DNA of 48,017 nucleotides from Cetobacterium sp. ZOR0034 (GTDB lineage Bacteria > Fusobacteriota > Fusobacteriia > Fusobacteriales > Fusobacteriaceae). A model generated the notes under the pieces. That model saw only the letters and a list, made by a program, of their open reading frames with translations, was not told where the DNA came from and ran no database searches. Both the position numbers and the translations under genes were made by a program. The first letter of the stretch is position 1; each line of letters starts with the position of its first letter. The DNA is taken from contig NZ_JTLI01000003.1 of the NCBI RefSeq assembly GCF_000799075.1, forward strand, positions 1 through 48,017. Reading direction: 5' to 3'. Below, piece by piece: positions 15,869 to 24,542 of the stretch.

Positions 15869-16996
15869 ATGATTTATTATGATAATGCATCAACAACATA
15901 TCCTAAATTTAGTAGTGTTTATGAAGAAACTATGAAACTATATAGAGAAGTAGGGATTAATTTTAGTAGAAATAATTCAGATAAAAGTAGAAATGCCAGA
16001 GTTATAAAGGAAAATTTAATAGATAACATAAAAAAAATATTCTCAACAAAAAATGAAGTTATATTAAATTCTTCATCAACATTTTCATGTAATGAGATAA
16101 TATTCGGACTAAATTATAACAATATAAAAACAATTTATATTTCACCTTTCGAACACAACTCAATTTATAGAGCTATAAAAAAAATATCAAAAGAAAAAAA
16201 TATAGAATTAAAAATTTTAAAATTTAAAAAATTTGAATTAGATATTGAAGATATGAAATTACAATTTATGTCTCAAAAACCAGATCTGATTATACTTAAT
16301 CATGCTTCCAATGTTTTTGGAAACATTTTACCTGTTCGTGATATTTTTGAGGCTGGAAAAATTTATAATGCAATTACAGTTTTAGATGCAAGTCAAACAG
16401 GAGGTGTTTTAGATTTTTCTGAGATTTCTGGATTGGCAGATTTTATAGTATTTGCAGGTCATAAAAATTTATATGGTCCTTCAGGAATAGGAGGATATAT
16501 TTATAATAAAAAAATTTCTCTAAATCCTCTATTATATGGTGGAACAGGATTTAAATCTGAAGATGAAGAAATGCCAGAGGAGTTACCTGAAAGATTTGAA
16601 GCTGGAAGTCCAAATATTTTAGGGATGATAGGACTTAAAATAGCAACAGATGAATTGATAGAGATAGGAATAGAAAATATAAGATCAAAAAAAGAGAATA
16701 ATTTCAAAAATTTATATGATCTTTTAGAGGAGTATTCATATGATATAAAAATATACTCAGAAAAAGAGAATAATATAGGAGTTTTATCGATAACTGCTTT
16801 TGATTACTCACCTCAAGAGTTAGAAGAGATTATGAATGACAACGAGATTATAACAAGGAGAGGGATGCATTGTGCACCGCTTGCTCATCATCATATAGGA
16901 ACTCAGGATGGAGGAACACTTAGGTTTTCAGTAAGTTACTTTAATAATGATGAAAATTTAGAAGTGTTAAGAGAAACTTTGGATAGTTTATTTTAG
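15869..16996 (+). CDS. Cysteine desulfurase of the phosphorothioation operon (DndA/SspA/IscS-like)
   Basis: This PLP enzyme of 375 aa takes sulfur from cysteine and holds it as a persulfide. The PLP Lys199 is in FAGHKNLYGPSG and the catalytic Cys335 in RRGMHCAPLAHHH. The N-terminus MIYYDNASTTYPKF is typical of the family. As the first gene of a run with DndC/SspD-, DndD- and SspE-like proteins, it most likely supplies sulfur for DNA backbone modification rather than for general Fe-S assembly. AGAAGGAG precedes the ATG. It is 8 nt from the next gene. The enzyme class is certain; the role is inferred from neighbours. Confidence 0.88.
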   Translation: MIYYDNASTTYPKFSSVYEETMKLYREVGINFSRNNSDKSRNARVIKENLIDNIKKIFSTKNEVILNSSSTFSCNEIIFGLNYNNIKTIYISPFEHNSIYRAIKKISKEKNIELKILKFKKFELDIEDMKLQFMSQKPDLIILNHASNVFGNILPVRDIFEAGKIYNAITVLDASQTGGVLDFSEISGLADFIVFAGHKNLYGPSGIGGYIYNKKISLNPLLYGGTGFKSEDEEMPEELPERFEAGSPNILGMIGLKIATDELIEIGIENIRSKKENNFKNLYDLLEEYSYDIKIYSEKENNIGVLSITAFDYSPQELEEIMNDNEIITRRGMHCAPLAHHHIGTQDGGTLRFSVSYFNNDENLEVLRETLDSLF

Positions 16997-17004
16997 GAGA
17001 GGTT

Positions 17005-19644
17005 ATGTTAAATAAAATTAAAAGTATATTTAAAGATGAAGAGTTAGAGAGAGAAATAGAACGTTTAAAAATGGATTTAATAGAAAAGGAATTTCTTTAT
17101 AATGAACTTTTAAAAACAAATATTATTTCTCTTCAAAAAAATAAGGAATTAGAAAAGAGTTTAATTGAAGAAAGAAAAAGAAATGAAAATTTAAAAGATG
17201 AGTATACGAATAAAATCATTGTTGAAATGGATTTGGTTAAAGAATTAAAAAATGAAAAAGTAGAGTTTGAAAAAGAGATATCAGTTTTAAAAGCAGAATT
17301 TCCAAAACTAGAAGCTGCTTATTCTGATGAATATCAAAAACGTTTTAAAGCAAAATTGAAATTAGAAGAAGAAAAATTAGAAAAAAAGATTTTAGAACTT
17401 CAAAATGAATATTCTAAATATTTTTCAGAAGAAACAGAAAAATTTAAACTAAAGATTGAAAGCATAGAGAAAGAGAAAAATGAGTTATATATAAAAACTA
17501 AAGAGATTCAAAAAAATTTTGAAAGACAGAAAGTAGACCTCCAAAAGAGTTTACTTTTAGAAAAGTCAGCTAAAGAAAATCTATCAAAAGAAATATTAAG
17601 TTTAAAAGATAAGTTAACAAAATTAGAAGAGTTAAAAAATTTAAATTATAATTTGAAAGAAGCAAAGCAGGAAGAGCTGTTAGAGTTACTAGAGAAGTTA
17701 AAATTAGAAGAGTTAAAGATAAAAGATTTGACTGCTAGCTATGAATTAAAATTGAAAAAAGAGTTAGAAAAGCTAGAGCAAGAAAAACTAAAGAAAATTA
17801 ATGTGTTGAAAGAGTCAGAGGTTTTAAGAAATAAACTTATTATGTTTACTAAAATAGAAAAAGAATTGATAGATTTAAGAAGAGTCAAAGCTATCAATAA
17901 CCAAGAAAAAGAAATATTATCTAAGCAGAAAGATTCATTATCTGAAGAATTAAAGAATTTAAACCAGAAATTAATTAAAAGTGAAGATTTGAGAAAAAAA
18001 TTAGAAATTAAAAATTTAGAAGAGTTAAGAATAAAAGATAAATTGTTAAAAGAAACAACAGAATTAGATAAAAAATTAAAAATAGAATTGGACAAACAAA
18101 AAAATGAAATACAAACAACTCAATCAAAATTGAATTCGCTTATTATAAATGAAGAGCAAGTTAAAATGGAAGAGTGGAATATAAAATCTTATACGAAAGA
18201 TGACTGGTATAAACTGTATGAAATAGCTAAAGCATTAAAAGTAAAAGAAAATATTGTAAAAGATTTATTCGTATTATGGAGATATAAAGCAACAAATTTA
18301 AAAATATCTGATAGCCAGTATGGTGTAATTTTAAAAAATTATTTTGAATTACGTGAAGTTATAACAAAATTTGAAGTGAAGAAATATGGTGTAAATAATA
18401 CTAAAATGAATTTAAAGAAAGAGAATTCAATAGTTGATTTGCTGAATAAAGTAGAAAAAGAGTTGTTGTATTTAAGAGAGGTAAGAACTAAAGAAAATCA
18501 GGAAAAAGAGAGATTAGCTAGAGAGAGGGATTCATTAATTCAAGAAATAGAGAGTTTTAATAGTAAGTTGAAAGAAGTAAAACTATCAATGTCAGAGGAG
18601 ATAAAAGAGTTATCGGATAAATTAAAAGTAGAAGAGTTAAAAGTAAAAGATTTGACAAGTAATTACGAATTGAAACTGAAAAAAGAGTTAGAAAAGCTAG
18701 AGTTGGAAAAGTTGGAGAAAGAAAAATTATCTAAAGAGAGAGATTCGTTATATCAAGAGGTAGAGAATTTAAATTTCAGCTTGAAAGAAGTAAAGTCATC
18801 AATATCAAAAGAGATAAAAGATTTGACTCCAAAAGAAACTGAAATAACAAAAGATGATGAGCAAAATATAAATTTAGAAATACATATGGTAGACGAAAAA
18901 AAGGCAGATAAATTAGTTGAAACTAACAAACAAAATCTTTTAAGTAGATGGGCAGATAAAGATAAGTTTTTGGAATATAAGGATAATTTAACAGAGTTAT
19001 TAAAAACCTTTAATGGAAATGATTTTAAAGAGATGTATTTAGAAGGTAAGAAAAGAGGAGTTTTAAAATCTCTTAAAGATAGAGATTTTAGCAATATTAT
19101 AACTCGTTTAAAATTGAAACTACCTTTAACAACTATGAGTTTAGAGAAAATAGAAGATTTTTATGAAGGATTAATGAATGATATTTATTCACAAGAGTTC
19201 TCATTGGTAAAAGAAGATGTAGAAAGTACTAAAGAGAGTGAAGAGAAAATAAATGCAGAAGATGAAAATAAATTTGAACGAGAAGAATTTGATATAGAAT
19301 CTTATACAGCAAAGGATTGGTATAGATTTTATCAGATAGCTCAAGAGTTTAAAGTGAAAGATTATCTTCAAAAAGCAATTTTTACTTTATGGAAATATGA
19401 AGAAAGAGATTTGATGATATCAGATAGTCAATATGCAACGATTAGGAGAAATTATTCGGAGTTATATGAGGTTATAAAGAAGTTTGAGTCTGAGAAAAAT
19501 AAAATAGGTATAAACAACAAGATTACAGAGTTAGTTATTGATAAATATACCGAAAATAAAATATTAAAACACGAAATTGAAAAAAAATCTGAAAATTCAA
19601 AAGTAATAGAGTTGGATCAAAATATTGCAGATATATTATTCTAA
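17005..19644 (+). CDS. Unknown coiled-coil protein with a duplicated C-terminal-type module, 879 aa
   Basis: I do not recognise a family. Residues 1-385 and about 475-640 are Glu/Lys/Leu-rich heptads, that is, long coiled coil. A globular module of about 78 residues occurs twice, at 389-466 and 760-838. Both copies share the order (E/D)SYT..DWY..Y.IA...KVK, LW.Y, L.ISDSQY, and end in IKKFE/ITKFE. A separate globular region at about 655-730 starts LLSRWADKDKFLEYKDNL. The coiled coil also carries a repeated 33-residue segment (encoded at 17692-17790 and 18616-18714). No nuclease, ATPase or membrane motif is visible. Position as second gene, 8 nt after the desulfurase and 15 nt before the helicase, says it belongs to the defence operon. 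A scaffold or sensor role is a guess. Confidence 0.85.
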   Translation: MLNKIKSIFKDEELEREIERLKMDLIEKEFLYNELLKTNIISLQKNKELEKSLIEERKRNENLKDEYTNKIIVEMDLVKELKNEKVEFEKEISVLKAEFPKLEAAYSDEYQKRFKAKLKLEEEKLEKKILELQNEYSKYFSEETEKFKLKIESIEKEKNELYIKTKEIQKNFERQKVDLQKSLLLEKSAKENLSKEILSLKDKLTKLEELKNLNYNLKEAKQEELLELLEKLKLEELKIKDLTASYELKLKKELEKLEQEKLKKINVLKESEVLRNKLIMFTKIEKELIDLRRVKAINNQEKEILSKQKDSLSEELKNLNQKLIKSEDLRKKLEIKNLEELRIKDKLLKETTELDKKLKIELDKQKNEIQTTQSKLNSLIINEEQVKMEEWNIKSYTKDDWYKLYEIAKALKVKENIVKDLFVLWRYKATNLKISDSQYGVILKNYFELREVITKFEVKKYGVNNTKMNLKKENSIVDLLNKVEKELLYLREVRTKENQEKERLARERDSLIQEIESFNSKLKEVKLSMSEEIKELSDKLKVEELKVKDLTSNYELKLKKELEKLELEKLEKEKLSKERDSLYQEVENLNFSLKEVKSSISKEIKDLTPKETEITKDDEQNINLEIHMVDEKKADKLVETNKQNLLSRWADKDKFLEYKDNLTELLKTFNGNDFKEMYLEGKKRGVLKSLKDRDFSNIITRLKLKLPLTTMSLEKIEDFYEGLMNDIYSQEFSLVKEDVESTKESEEKINAEDENKFEREEFDIESYTAKDWYRFYQIAQEFKVKDYLQKAIFTLWKYEERDLMISDSQYATIRRNYSELYEVIKKFESEKNKIGINNKITELVIDKYTENKILKHEIEKKSENSKVIELDQNIADILF

Positions 19645-19659
19645 AAAAGGAGAAGTTAA

Positions 19660-21774
19660 GTGAATTTATTTAAAGAGTTAGATTTGAAAACCTCTTATAG
19701 AAGTGATACAGACAACATATATTGTGATTTTTTAGAAAAATGTTTAAAAAATTCTATTTCATATGATAGAGCTGTAGGATATTTTACGAGTGATAGTTTA
19801 TATCTATTATTAGAAGGAGTAGAAAATCTTATAAAAAATAATGGAATAATGAGAGTGGTTACATCTCCACAACTTTCAGAAAAAGATATCTTAACTCTTA
19901 AAACTTTACATAATAAAGAAATTGTTAATCTGAAAATAGAGGAAGAGCTCCAAAAATTTTACTCAGGGAAAGAAGAAGATACAACTAAAATATTTTCATG
20001 GTTAGTTAGTAAAGATATACTTCAAATAAAAATTGCGTATCAAAAAGATTATATTGGAATTTATCATGAAAAGTTTGGGATATTTAAAGATTCAGAAGGG
20101 AATAAAATAGCTTTTTCTGGTTCTGTTAACGAAACCATAGGTGGGATGAGTAGAAACTTTGAATCGATAGATGTTTATTCTTCATCTGATGGAAAAAAAG
20201 ATTTAGAAAGAATAGAGAATAAAGAGATAGATTTTGAAAAACTATGGGGAAATAAGACAAATAAAATAGAAGTTATTGATATAGATGAGGCAATTAAAAA
20301 AAAAATAATCTCGAGAGCTCCAACGAATGAAGAAGTAAGTGTTATATTAAACAGAAAATTTGAGAAAAATAGATTAAATGGATTAGTAAAGCCAGAATGG
20401 TTCAGTGTGAGAGAGTATCAAAAAAATGCTTTTGAAAGTTGGAAAAATAATCAGTTAAAAGGGATATTAGAGATGGCAACAGGAAGTGGAAAAACACTTA
20501 CAGCATTAAATATAATGACAGAGATATCAAAAGACAAAAGGATGTTCTTTGTAGTTGTGTGTCCACAAACGTTTCTAGTTAGACAATGGGCTGAAGAAAT
20601 TAAGGCATTTGGAGTAAAATCAGTTATTTGTAATTCAGAAAACAAAAATTGGAAAGATCAAATAAATGCTAAAATCTTTTTATTAAACGAAGACCAGATA
20701 GATGTTACAGTTGCAGTTGTAACAAATAAAACATTACAAAACGCATCTTTTTTAAGAGCTTTAAAAAGAGTAAAAAAAGAGATGATGATTATTGTAGATG
20801 AGTGTCATAATATTGGAAGTTTTAGCTTTGAAGAGTTTTTAGAGAGAGATGAGTTGAAAAAAAATTCGATAAGACTAGGTTTGTCAGCAACTCCTGATAG
20901 GCAAGGAGATCAAAAAGGAAATGAAGTTATTGAAAAGTATCTAGGAAAAGTTATTTTTCAGTTTTCATTAGATGATGCTATTAAAGGAGGATTTTTAACT
21001 AATTATAAATATTTTCCTTACTTTGTAACTTTAACAGAAGATGAAGAGAGAGAATATATAGAACTTAGCAAAAAAATAGCATCGCTAAGCTTCTCTAAAA
21101 ACTCTAACTTGAAAGATAAAAAGAAAGAATCGACACCTTTGGAGATGTTACTTTTTAAGAGAGCTCGATTGTTGAATTTGACTAATAATAAAATATTGAA
21201 ACTGCTAGAAGTTATTGATGAGTTTAGTTTTAATAATTTGATTTATGTTGGAGCTGGAAAAAGCAAAGAAGAAAGCGAAGATAGAGAACAAAAGTTTATA
21301 GATAAAACGATAGAAACAGTTTCTGAAAAAATGGACTTTAAACTTATGAAATTTACCTCTGAAGAATCTAAGAATGAAAGAGAAATTGTTATACAAAAGT
21401 TTAAAGAGAAGGATATAAATGCTGTTGTGGCTATCAAATGTTTAGATGAGGGAATAAATATTCCATCAATTGAAAGAGCATATATTTTGGGAAGTACAGG
21501 TAATTATAGAGAGTATGTTCAAAGAAGAGGTAGAATACTTAGAAAATCAGAAAATAAGAGTATTGCCGAGATACATGATTTTATAGTTATACCTAGAAGT
21601 TATGAAAGTTATCAACCAATTCAAGATTGTAATTTTAATTTTGAAAAAAAATTAGTGGAAAATGAATTGAAAAGATTAGAAGAATATAATTCATTAGCTT
21701 TAAATAAAAATAGAAATGAAAGTGAGTTAAGAAAAATTAAAGAATTTTATGGAATAGGAGAGGGTAATAAATGA
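19660..21774 (+). CDS. PLD-nuclease/DEAD-type helicase, probable phosphorothioation-linked restriction protein
   Basis: This protein of 704 aa combines a phospholipase-D-like nuclease domain and a superfamily-2 helicase. The PLD motif is HEKFGIFKD at residue 136 with FSGSVNET after it. Helicase motifs are ATGSGKT (273), DECH (380-383), LGLSATPDR and the motif VI YVQRRGRILR. Helicases of this build are found beside dnd genes as restriction factors. It starts with GTG at 19660, preceded by AAAGGAGAAG. Its stop overlaps the next gene's start (ATGA). It probably unwinds or translocates on DNA and nicks unmodified invading DNA. The domains are clear; target choice is inferred. Confidence 0.88.
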   Translation: MNLFKELDLKTSYRSDTDNIYCDFLEKCLKNSISYDRAVGYFTSDSLYLLLEGVENLIKNNGIMRVVTSPQLSEKDILTLKTLHNKEIVNLKIEEELQKFYSGKEEDTTKIFSWLVSKDILQIKIAYQKDYIGIYHEKFGIFKDSEGNKIAFSGSVNETIGGMSRNFESIDVYSSSDGKKDLERIENKEIDFEKLWGNKTNKIEVIDIDEAIKKKIISRAPTNEEVSVILNRKFEKNRLNGLVKPEWFSVREYQKNAFESWKNNQLKGILEMATGSGKTLTALNIMTEISKDKRMFFVVVCPQTFLVRQWAEEIKAFGVKSVICNSENKNWKDQINAKIFLLNEDQIDVTVAVVTNKTLQNASFLRALKRVKKEMMIIVDECHNIGSFSFEEFLERDELKKNSIRLGLSATPDRQGDQKGNEVIEKYLGKVIFQFSLDDAIKGGFLTNYKYFPYFVTLTEDEEREYIELSKKIASLSFSKNSNLKDKKKESTPLEMLLFKRARLLNLTNNKILKLLEVIDEFSFNNLIYVGAGKSKEESEDREQKFIDKTIETVSEKMDFKLMKFTSEESKNEREIVIQKFKEKDINAVVAIKCLDEGINIPSIERAYILGSTGNYREYVQRRGRILRKSENKSIAEIHDFIVIPRSYESYQPIQDCNFNFEKKLVENELKRLEEYNSLALNKNRNESELRKIKEFYGIGEGNK

Positions 21775-21953
21775 GTGCAAAATCAAAAGGACAAGAGTTT
21801 TTTGCAAGTTTAACAAAAGAAGAACAAAATGCGATTATTCAAATAATAAAACTAGAAAATGACCCAGATAGATTAACTAAAAAAGAGAGCACGATAACAG
21901 TTAAACAAATTAAAGAGATAATCGGACAATATTCAATGGAGTGGAATGACTAA
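21771..21953 (+). CDS. Small conserved-context protein, 60 aa
   Basis: This is a short soluble protein of mixed charge (begins MSAKSKGQEFFASL), predicted helical, with no recognisable motif. Its start overlaps the helicase stop in ATGA and its stop overlaps the next start in TAATG, so it is translated together with both. That tight coupling is the main reason to accept it as real. It could be a subunit linking the helicase and the SMC-like ATPase. I cannot assign a function. Confidence 0.7.
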   Translation: MSAKSKGQEFFASLTKEEQNAIIQIIKLENDPDRLTKKESTITVKQIKEIIGQYSMEWND

Positions 21954-23995
21954 TGATATTTAAAAGTATAATTTTAGAAAATTTTAGACCTTATTATGGG
22001 AAAGTTAAATTAGAATTTTGTAATGGTGAAAAAAACATTACACTTTTAAAAGCTGAAAATGGATCAGGAAAAACAACTTTATTACAAGCAATAAGATGGG
22101 GATTATATGGTGGAAATTTAGATTTAACATCAGGAGATCCTAAAAAGTTTGGTGCAAGCAGTTTTATAAATAAAAAATATTTAGAAGAAACAAAAGGAAA
22201 AACATATGCTAAAGTAGAGTTGAATATAGTAGGAAAAGTTTCGGAAGAAAAAGAAGAGCAGGAATATAAAATTATAAGACAGATAAATTTTGAAAATGAT
22301 GTGTATATTGGAGTAGATTTGATTTTAGAATCAAATGCTGGGAAAATAAATCAAAGATCGGAAGCAGGGTGCCAAGAAATAATAAATCGTTTACTACCAA
22401 AAGAAATTAATTTTTTCATTGATGGAGAAAGACTAGAAAAAATAGCTCCTGAAAAAGAAAATCAAAGAAAAGTAAAAAAAGAAAGCTTAGAAGCAATAGA
22501 GGAATCTATAAATAGAGTGCTAGGAATAAAAAGTTTAGAAAATGCGGTTACAGATACTGCAAAGGTATATAGAGATTTAGAAAAAGAATATTCTGAAAGT
22601 AGTAGTGCTAATAAGGATATTGTCGAGTTAGAACAGAAAGTAAAAAAAATAGAAAAAGAATTTGAAGATAAGTTACAAGAGAAAGAGGAAAAACAAAAGG
22701 AAACAGAGCTTCTAGATATAGAAAAAGAAGAGTTGAGCAACAGAATAGATGAAATTTTATTGATAAGTCAAGAAGATGAAAAAAATAAGAAAGTAGTAGA
22801 AATGTTGCAAGATGAAAAAAAAGAGTTAGAAAAATCATTAGAAGCAATTCAGAAAAAGTATAAGGAATTTTTATCAATAAAAGGTGTCGAAGCGATTGCA
22901 CCAAAAATTTTAAATAATGCTTTTAAAGTAATAGAAATAAAGAAAGATAAGGGCGAAATTCCATCGAGATATGAAAAAGAGTTCTTAGAAGAATTGATAC
23001 ATTTAAAAGAGTGTATATGTGGGGCATCTTTAGTTAGTCATACAGATAATTACAGAAAAATAATGCAAAAGTTAGAAAATGCAGCAACAAGAGAAAATAG
23101 AGAGAAAGTTAGCGAAGTGTACTTTATGTTGAGAGATATAGCAAGTGAGGATATTTCAGAGAATGTTAAGCTAATAAAATTAGAAATATCTAAGATTCAG
23201 CATAGAATAGATTATATTGAGCAAGAGTTAGAAGTGTTAGTAAAAGATAGTAACTACGACTTCCAAGTGGAGTTGCAAAATATAAAAAATATATTAATTA
23301 GTAAAGAAGAAATAAAAAAAACACTTCATAAAAGTATTGGAGCCTTAGAAGTTGAGTTAGAAAGAATAGAAAAAGAATTAATTTCAATTAGAATAGAGAA
23401 AACTGAAGCAGATAAAAAGAATATAAAGAGTAAAAGAGAGAGAGAAAAAAGAGATTTTGCGAAAAAGATAATGCTGAATCTTGAAACTCTAAAAAAATAC
23501 AAAGAAGCTCAAGGTAGAGAAGGGCTAAAGAGTAAAATAGAAGAAGTTTACTCTAAAATAAATAAAAAGGGTTATAAAGTTGAATTGACAGAAGAGTTTG
23601 ATTTTAAAGTTTTTGATATTGATGGAAAAGAAGCAGGAATGTCAAAAGGAGAAGCAAAAAATAAAGCTCTAAGTTTCATAGGTGGATTAGTTTACTACGC
23701 AAAAGAGTTAAATAAAGAAAAAAATAAATCTGATTTGGATTCAGATGGAGGAATATACCCACTTGTATTGGATGCACCTTATGGTGATTTAGACAATGAA
23801 TATAGACTAGATTTTACTAAAATGTTACCGGTTTTATCAGAACAAATAATAGTCATGGTTTCATCAGGGCAATGGAATTCAAAGATAGAAGATGTTGTTA
23901 AAGATAGAATAGGAAAAGTATATACTTTAGAAAACGAAAGAAGAACGGGAATAGATAAAAGATACGATATTACAAGAATAAAAGAGGAGATTTAA
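21953..23995 (+). CDS. DndD-like SMC/RecN-type ATPase
   Basis: This 680-aa ATPase has an ABC head split by a long coiled coil. Walker A is AENGSGKTT near residue 35-42. The hinge carries a CICG zinc-hook-like pair at 354-357. The signature region MSKGEAKNKALSFIGGLVYYA and Walker B YPLVLDAPYGDLD (about residue 604) are near the C-terminus. This is the DndD layout; DndD assists phosphorothioation and binds DNA with ATP hydrolysis. Here it lies with the PLD-helicase, not next to the DndC-like gene, so it may instead serve the restriction half. Plain SbcC-like proteins are the alternative. Confidence 0.88.
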   Translation: MIFKSIILENFRPYYGKVKLEFCNGEKNITLLKAENGSGKTTLLQAIRWGLYGGNLDLTSGDPKKFGASSFINKKYLEETKGKTYAKVELNIVGKVSEEKEEQEYKIIRQINFENDVYIGVDLILESNAGKINQRSEAGCQEIINRLLPKEINFFIDGERLEKIAPEKENQRKVKKESLEAIEESINRVLGIKSLENAVTDTAKVYRDLEKEYSESSSANKDIVELEQKVKKIEKEFEDKLQEKEEKQKETELLDIEKEELSNRIDEILLISQEDEKNKKVVEMLQDEKKELEKSLEAIQKKYKEFLSIKGVEAIAPKILNNAFKVIEIKKDKGEIPSRYEKEFLEELIHLKECICGASLVSHTDNYRKIMQKLENAATRENREKVSEVYFMLRDIASEDISENVKLIKLEISKIQHRIDYIEQELEVLVKDSNYDFQVELQNIKNILISKEEIKKTLHKSIGALEVELERIEKELISIRIEKTEADKKNIKSKREREKRDFAKKIMLNLETLKKYKEAQGREGLKSKIEEVYSKINKKGYKVELTEEFDFKVFDIDGKEAGMSKGEAKNKALSFIGGLVYYAKELNKEKNKSDLDSDGGIYPLVLDAPYGDLDNEYRLDFTKMLPVLSEQIIVMVSSGQWNSKIEDVVKDRIGKVYTLENERRTGIDKRYDITRIKEEI

Positions 23996-23996
23996 A

Positions 23997-24527
23997 ATGG
24001 AAGATTTATTTCAAGAGGAGCTAAGAAAAAGAAGACGAGAAGATAAGGAATTAATAGGATTTGGTCATGAAAAAAATTATGATGGCATATATAATGAACT
24101 TTTAAGTCAAAGAGGAGATGGATTCTTTGTATTAAAAAAAGATGTTCATGTTTTAGCAGCTTTGATAGGATTTAATCTATACTCGAATCAACCTAAAGAA
24201 ATTGAAAATCATAAATTAGATAAAGTTGGTTTTAGAGCACTTTCACCTGTCGATTATAGTGAATATTATCATCTTATATATTCAGTTGTTTTATCTTTAA
24301 ATAATAATATTGAGGATATTTTAGATAATAAAAAAGTAGTAGATATATTCAATAACTGTGCTAGTTTAGGGATAGAAAAACTGAGAGACATATTAACTAA
24401 AGATAAAGAGGGATATATTAGAAATTTTGAAGATTTTTTAGAAAGTCCAGAAGATTTTTTAGAAGATATGTTTGATGGCGAAAGAGAAGAAAGAGAAATA
24501 AGAGAAGCTAAAGATATAATTTTCTAG
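23997..24527 (+). CDS. Hypothetical protein, 176 aa, possibly related to Dnd-associated small proteins
   Basis: This is an acidic soluble protein with an Arg/Lys-rich start (ELRKRRREDKELIGFG). The stretch FFVLKKDVHVLAALIGFNLYSNQP reminds me of small proteins annotated as phosphorothioation-associated, in which a similar helix is followed by a charged region, but this is a weak resemblance. It starts one base after the DndD-like stop and so is coupled to it. It probably forms a complex with its neighbours. The biochemical role is unknown. Confidence 0.72.
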   Translation: MEDLFQEELRKRRREDKELIGFGHEKNYDGIYNELLSQRGDGFFVLKKDVHVLAALIGFNLYSNQPKEIENHKLDKVGFRALSPVDYSEYYHLIYSVVLSLNNNIEDILDNKKVVDIFNNCASLGIEKLRDILTKDKEGYIRNFEDFLESPEDFLEDMFDGEREEREIREAKDIIF

Positions 24528-24542
24528 AAAGTGGAGGATACA

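Noticed and set aside
15869-16996. Housekeeping IscS/NifS for Fe-S assembly
   Set aside because: No iscU, sufBCD or tRNA-thiolation gene adjoins it, and it heads an operon of DNA-sulfuration-type genes 8 nt from the next gene.
17739-19094. Minus-strand ORFs inside the coiled-coil gene
   Set aside because: They are Leu/Phe/Ser-rich shadows of Lys/Glu-rich codons, without ribosome-binding sites or recognisable domains. The same holds for other antisense ORFs over 22462-22904, 33006-33494, 33914-34295 and 41459-41860.
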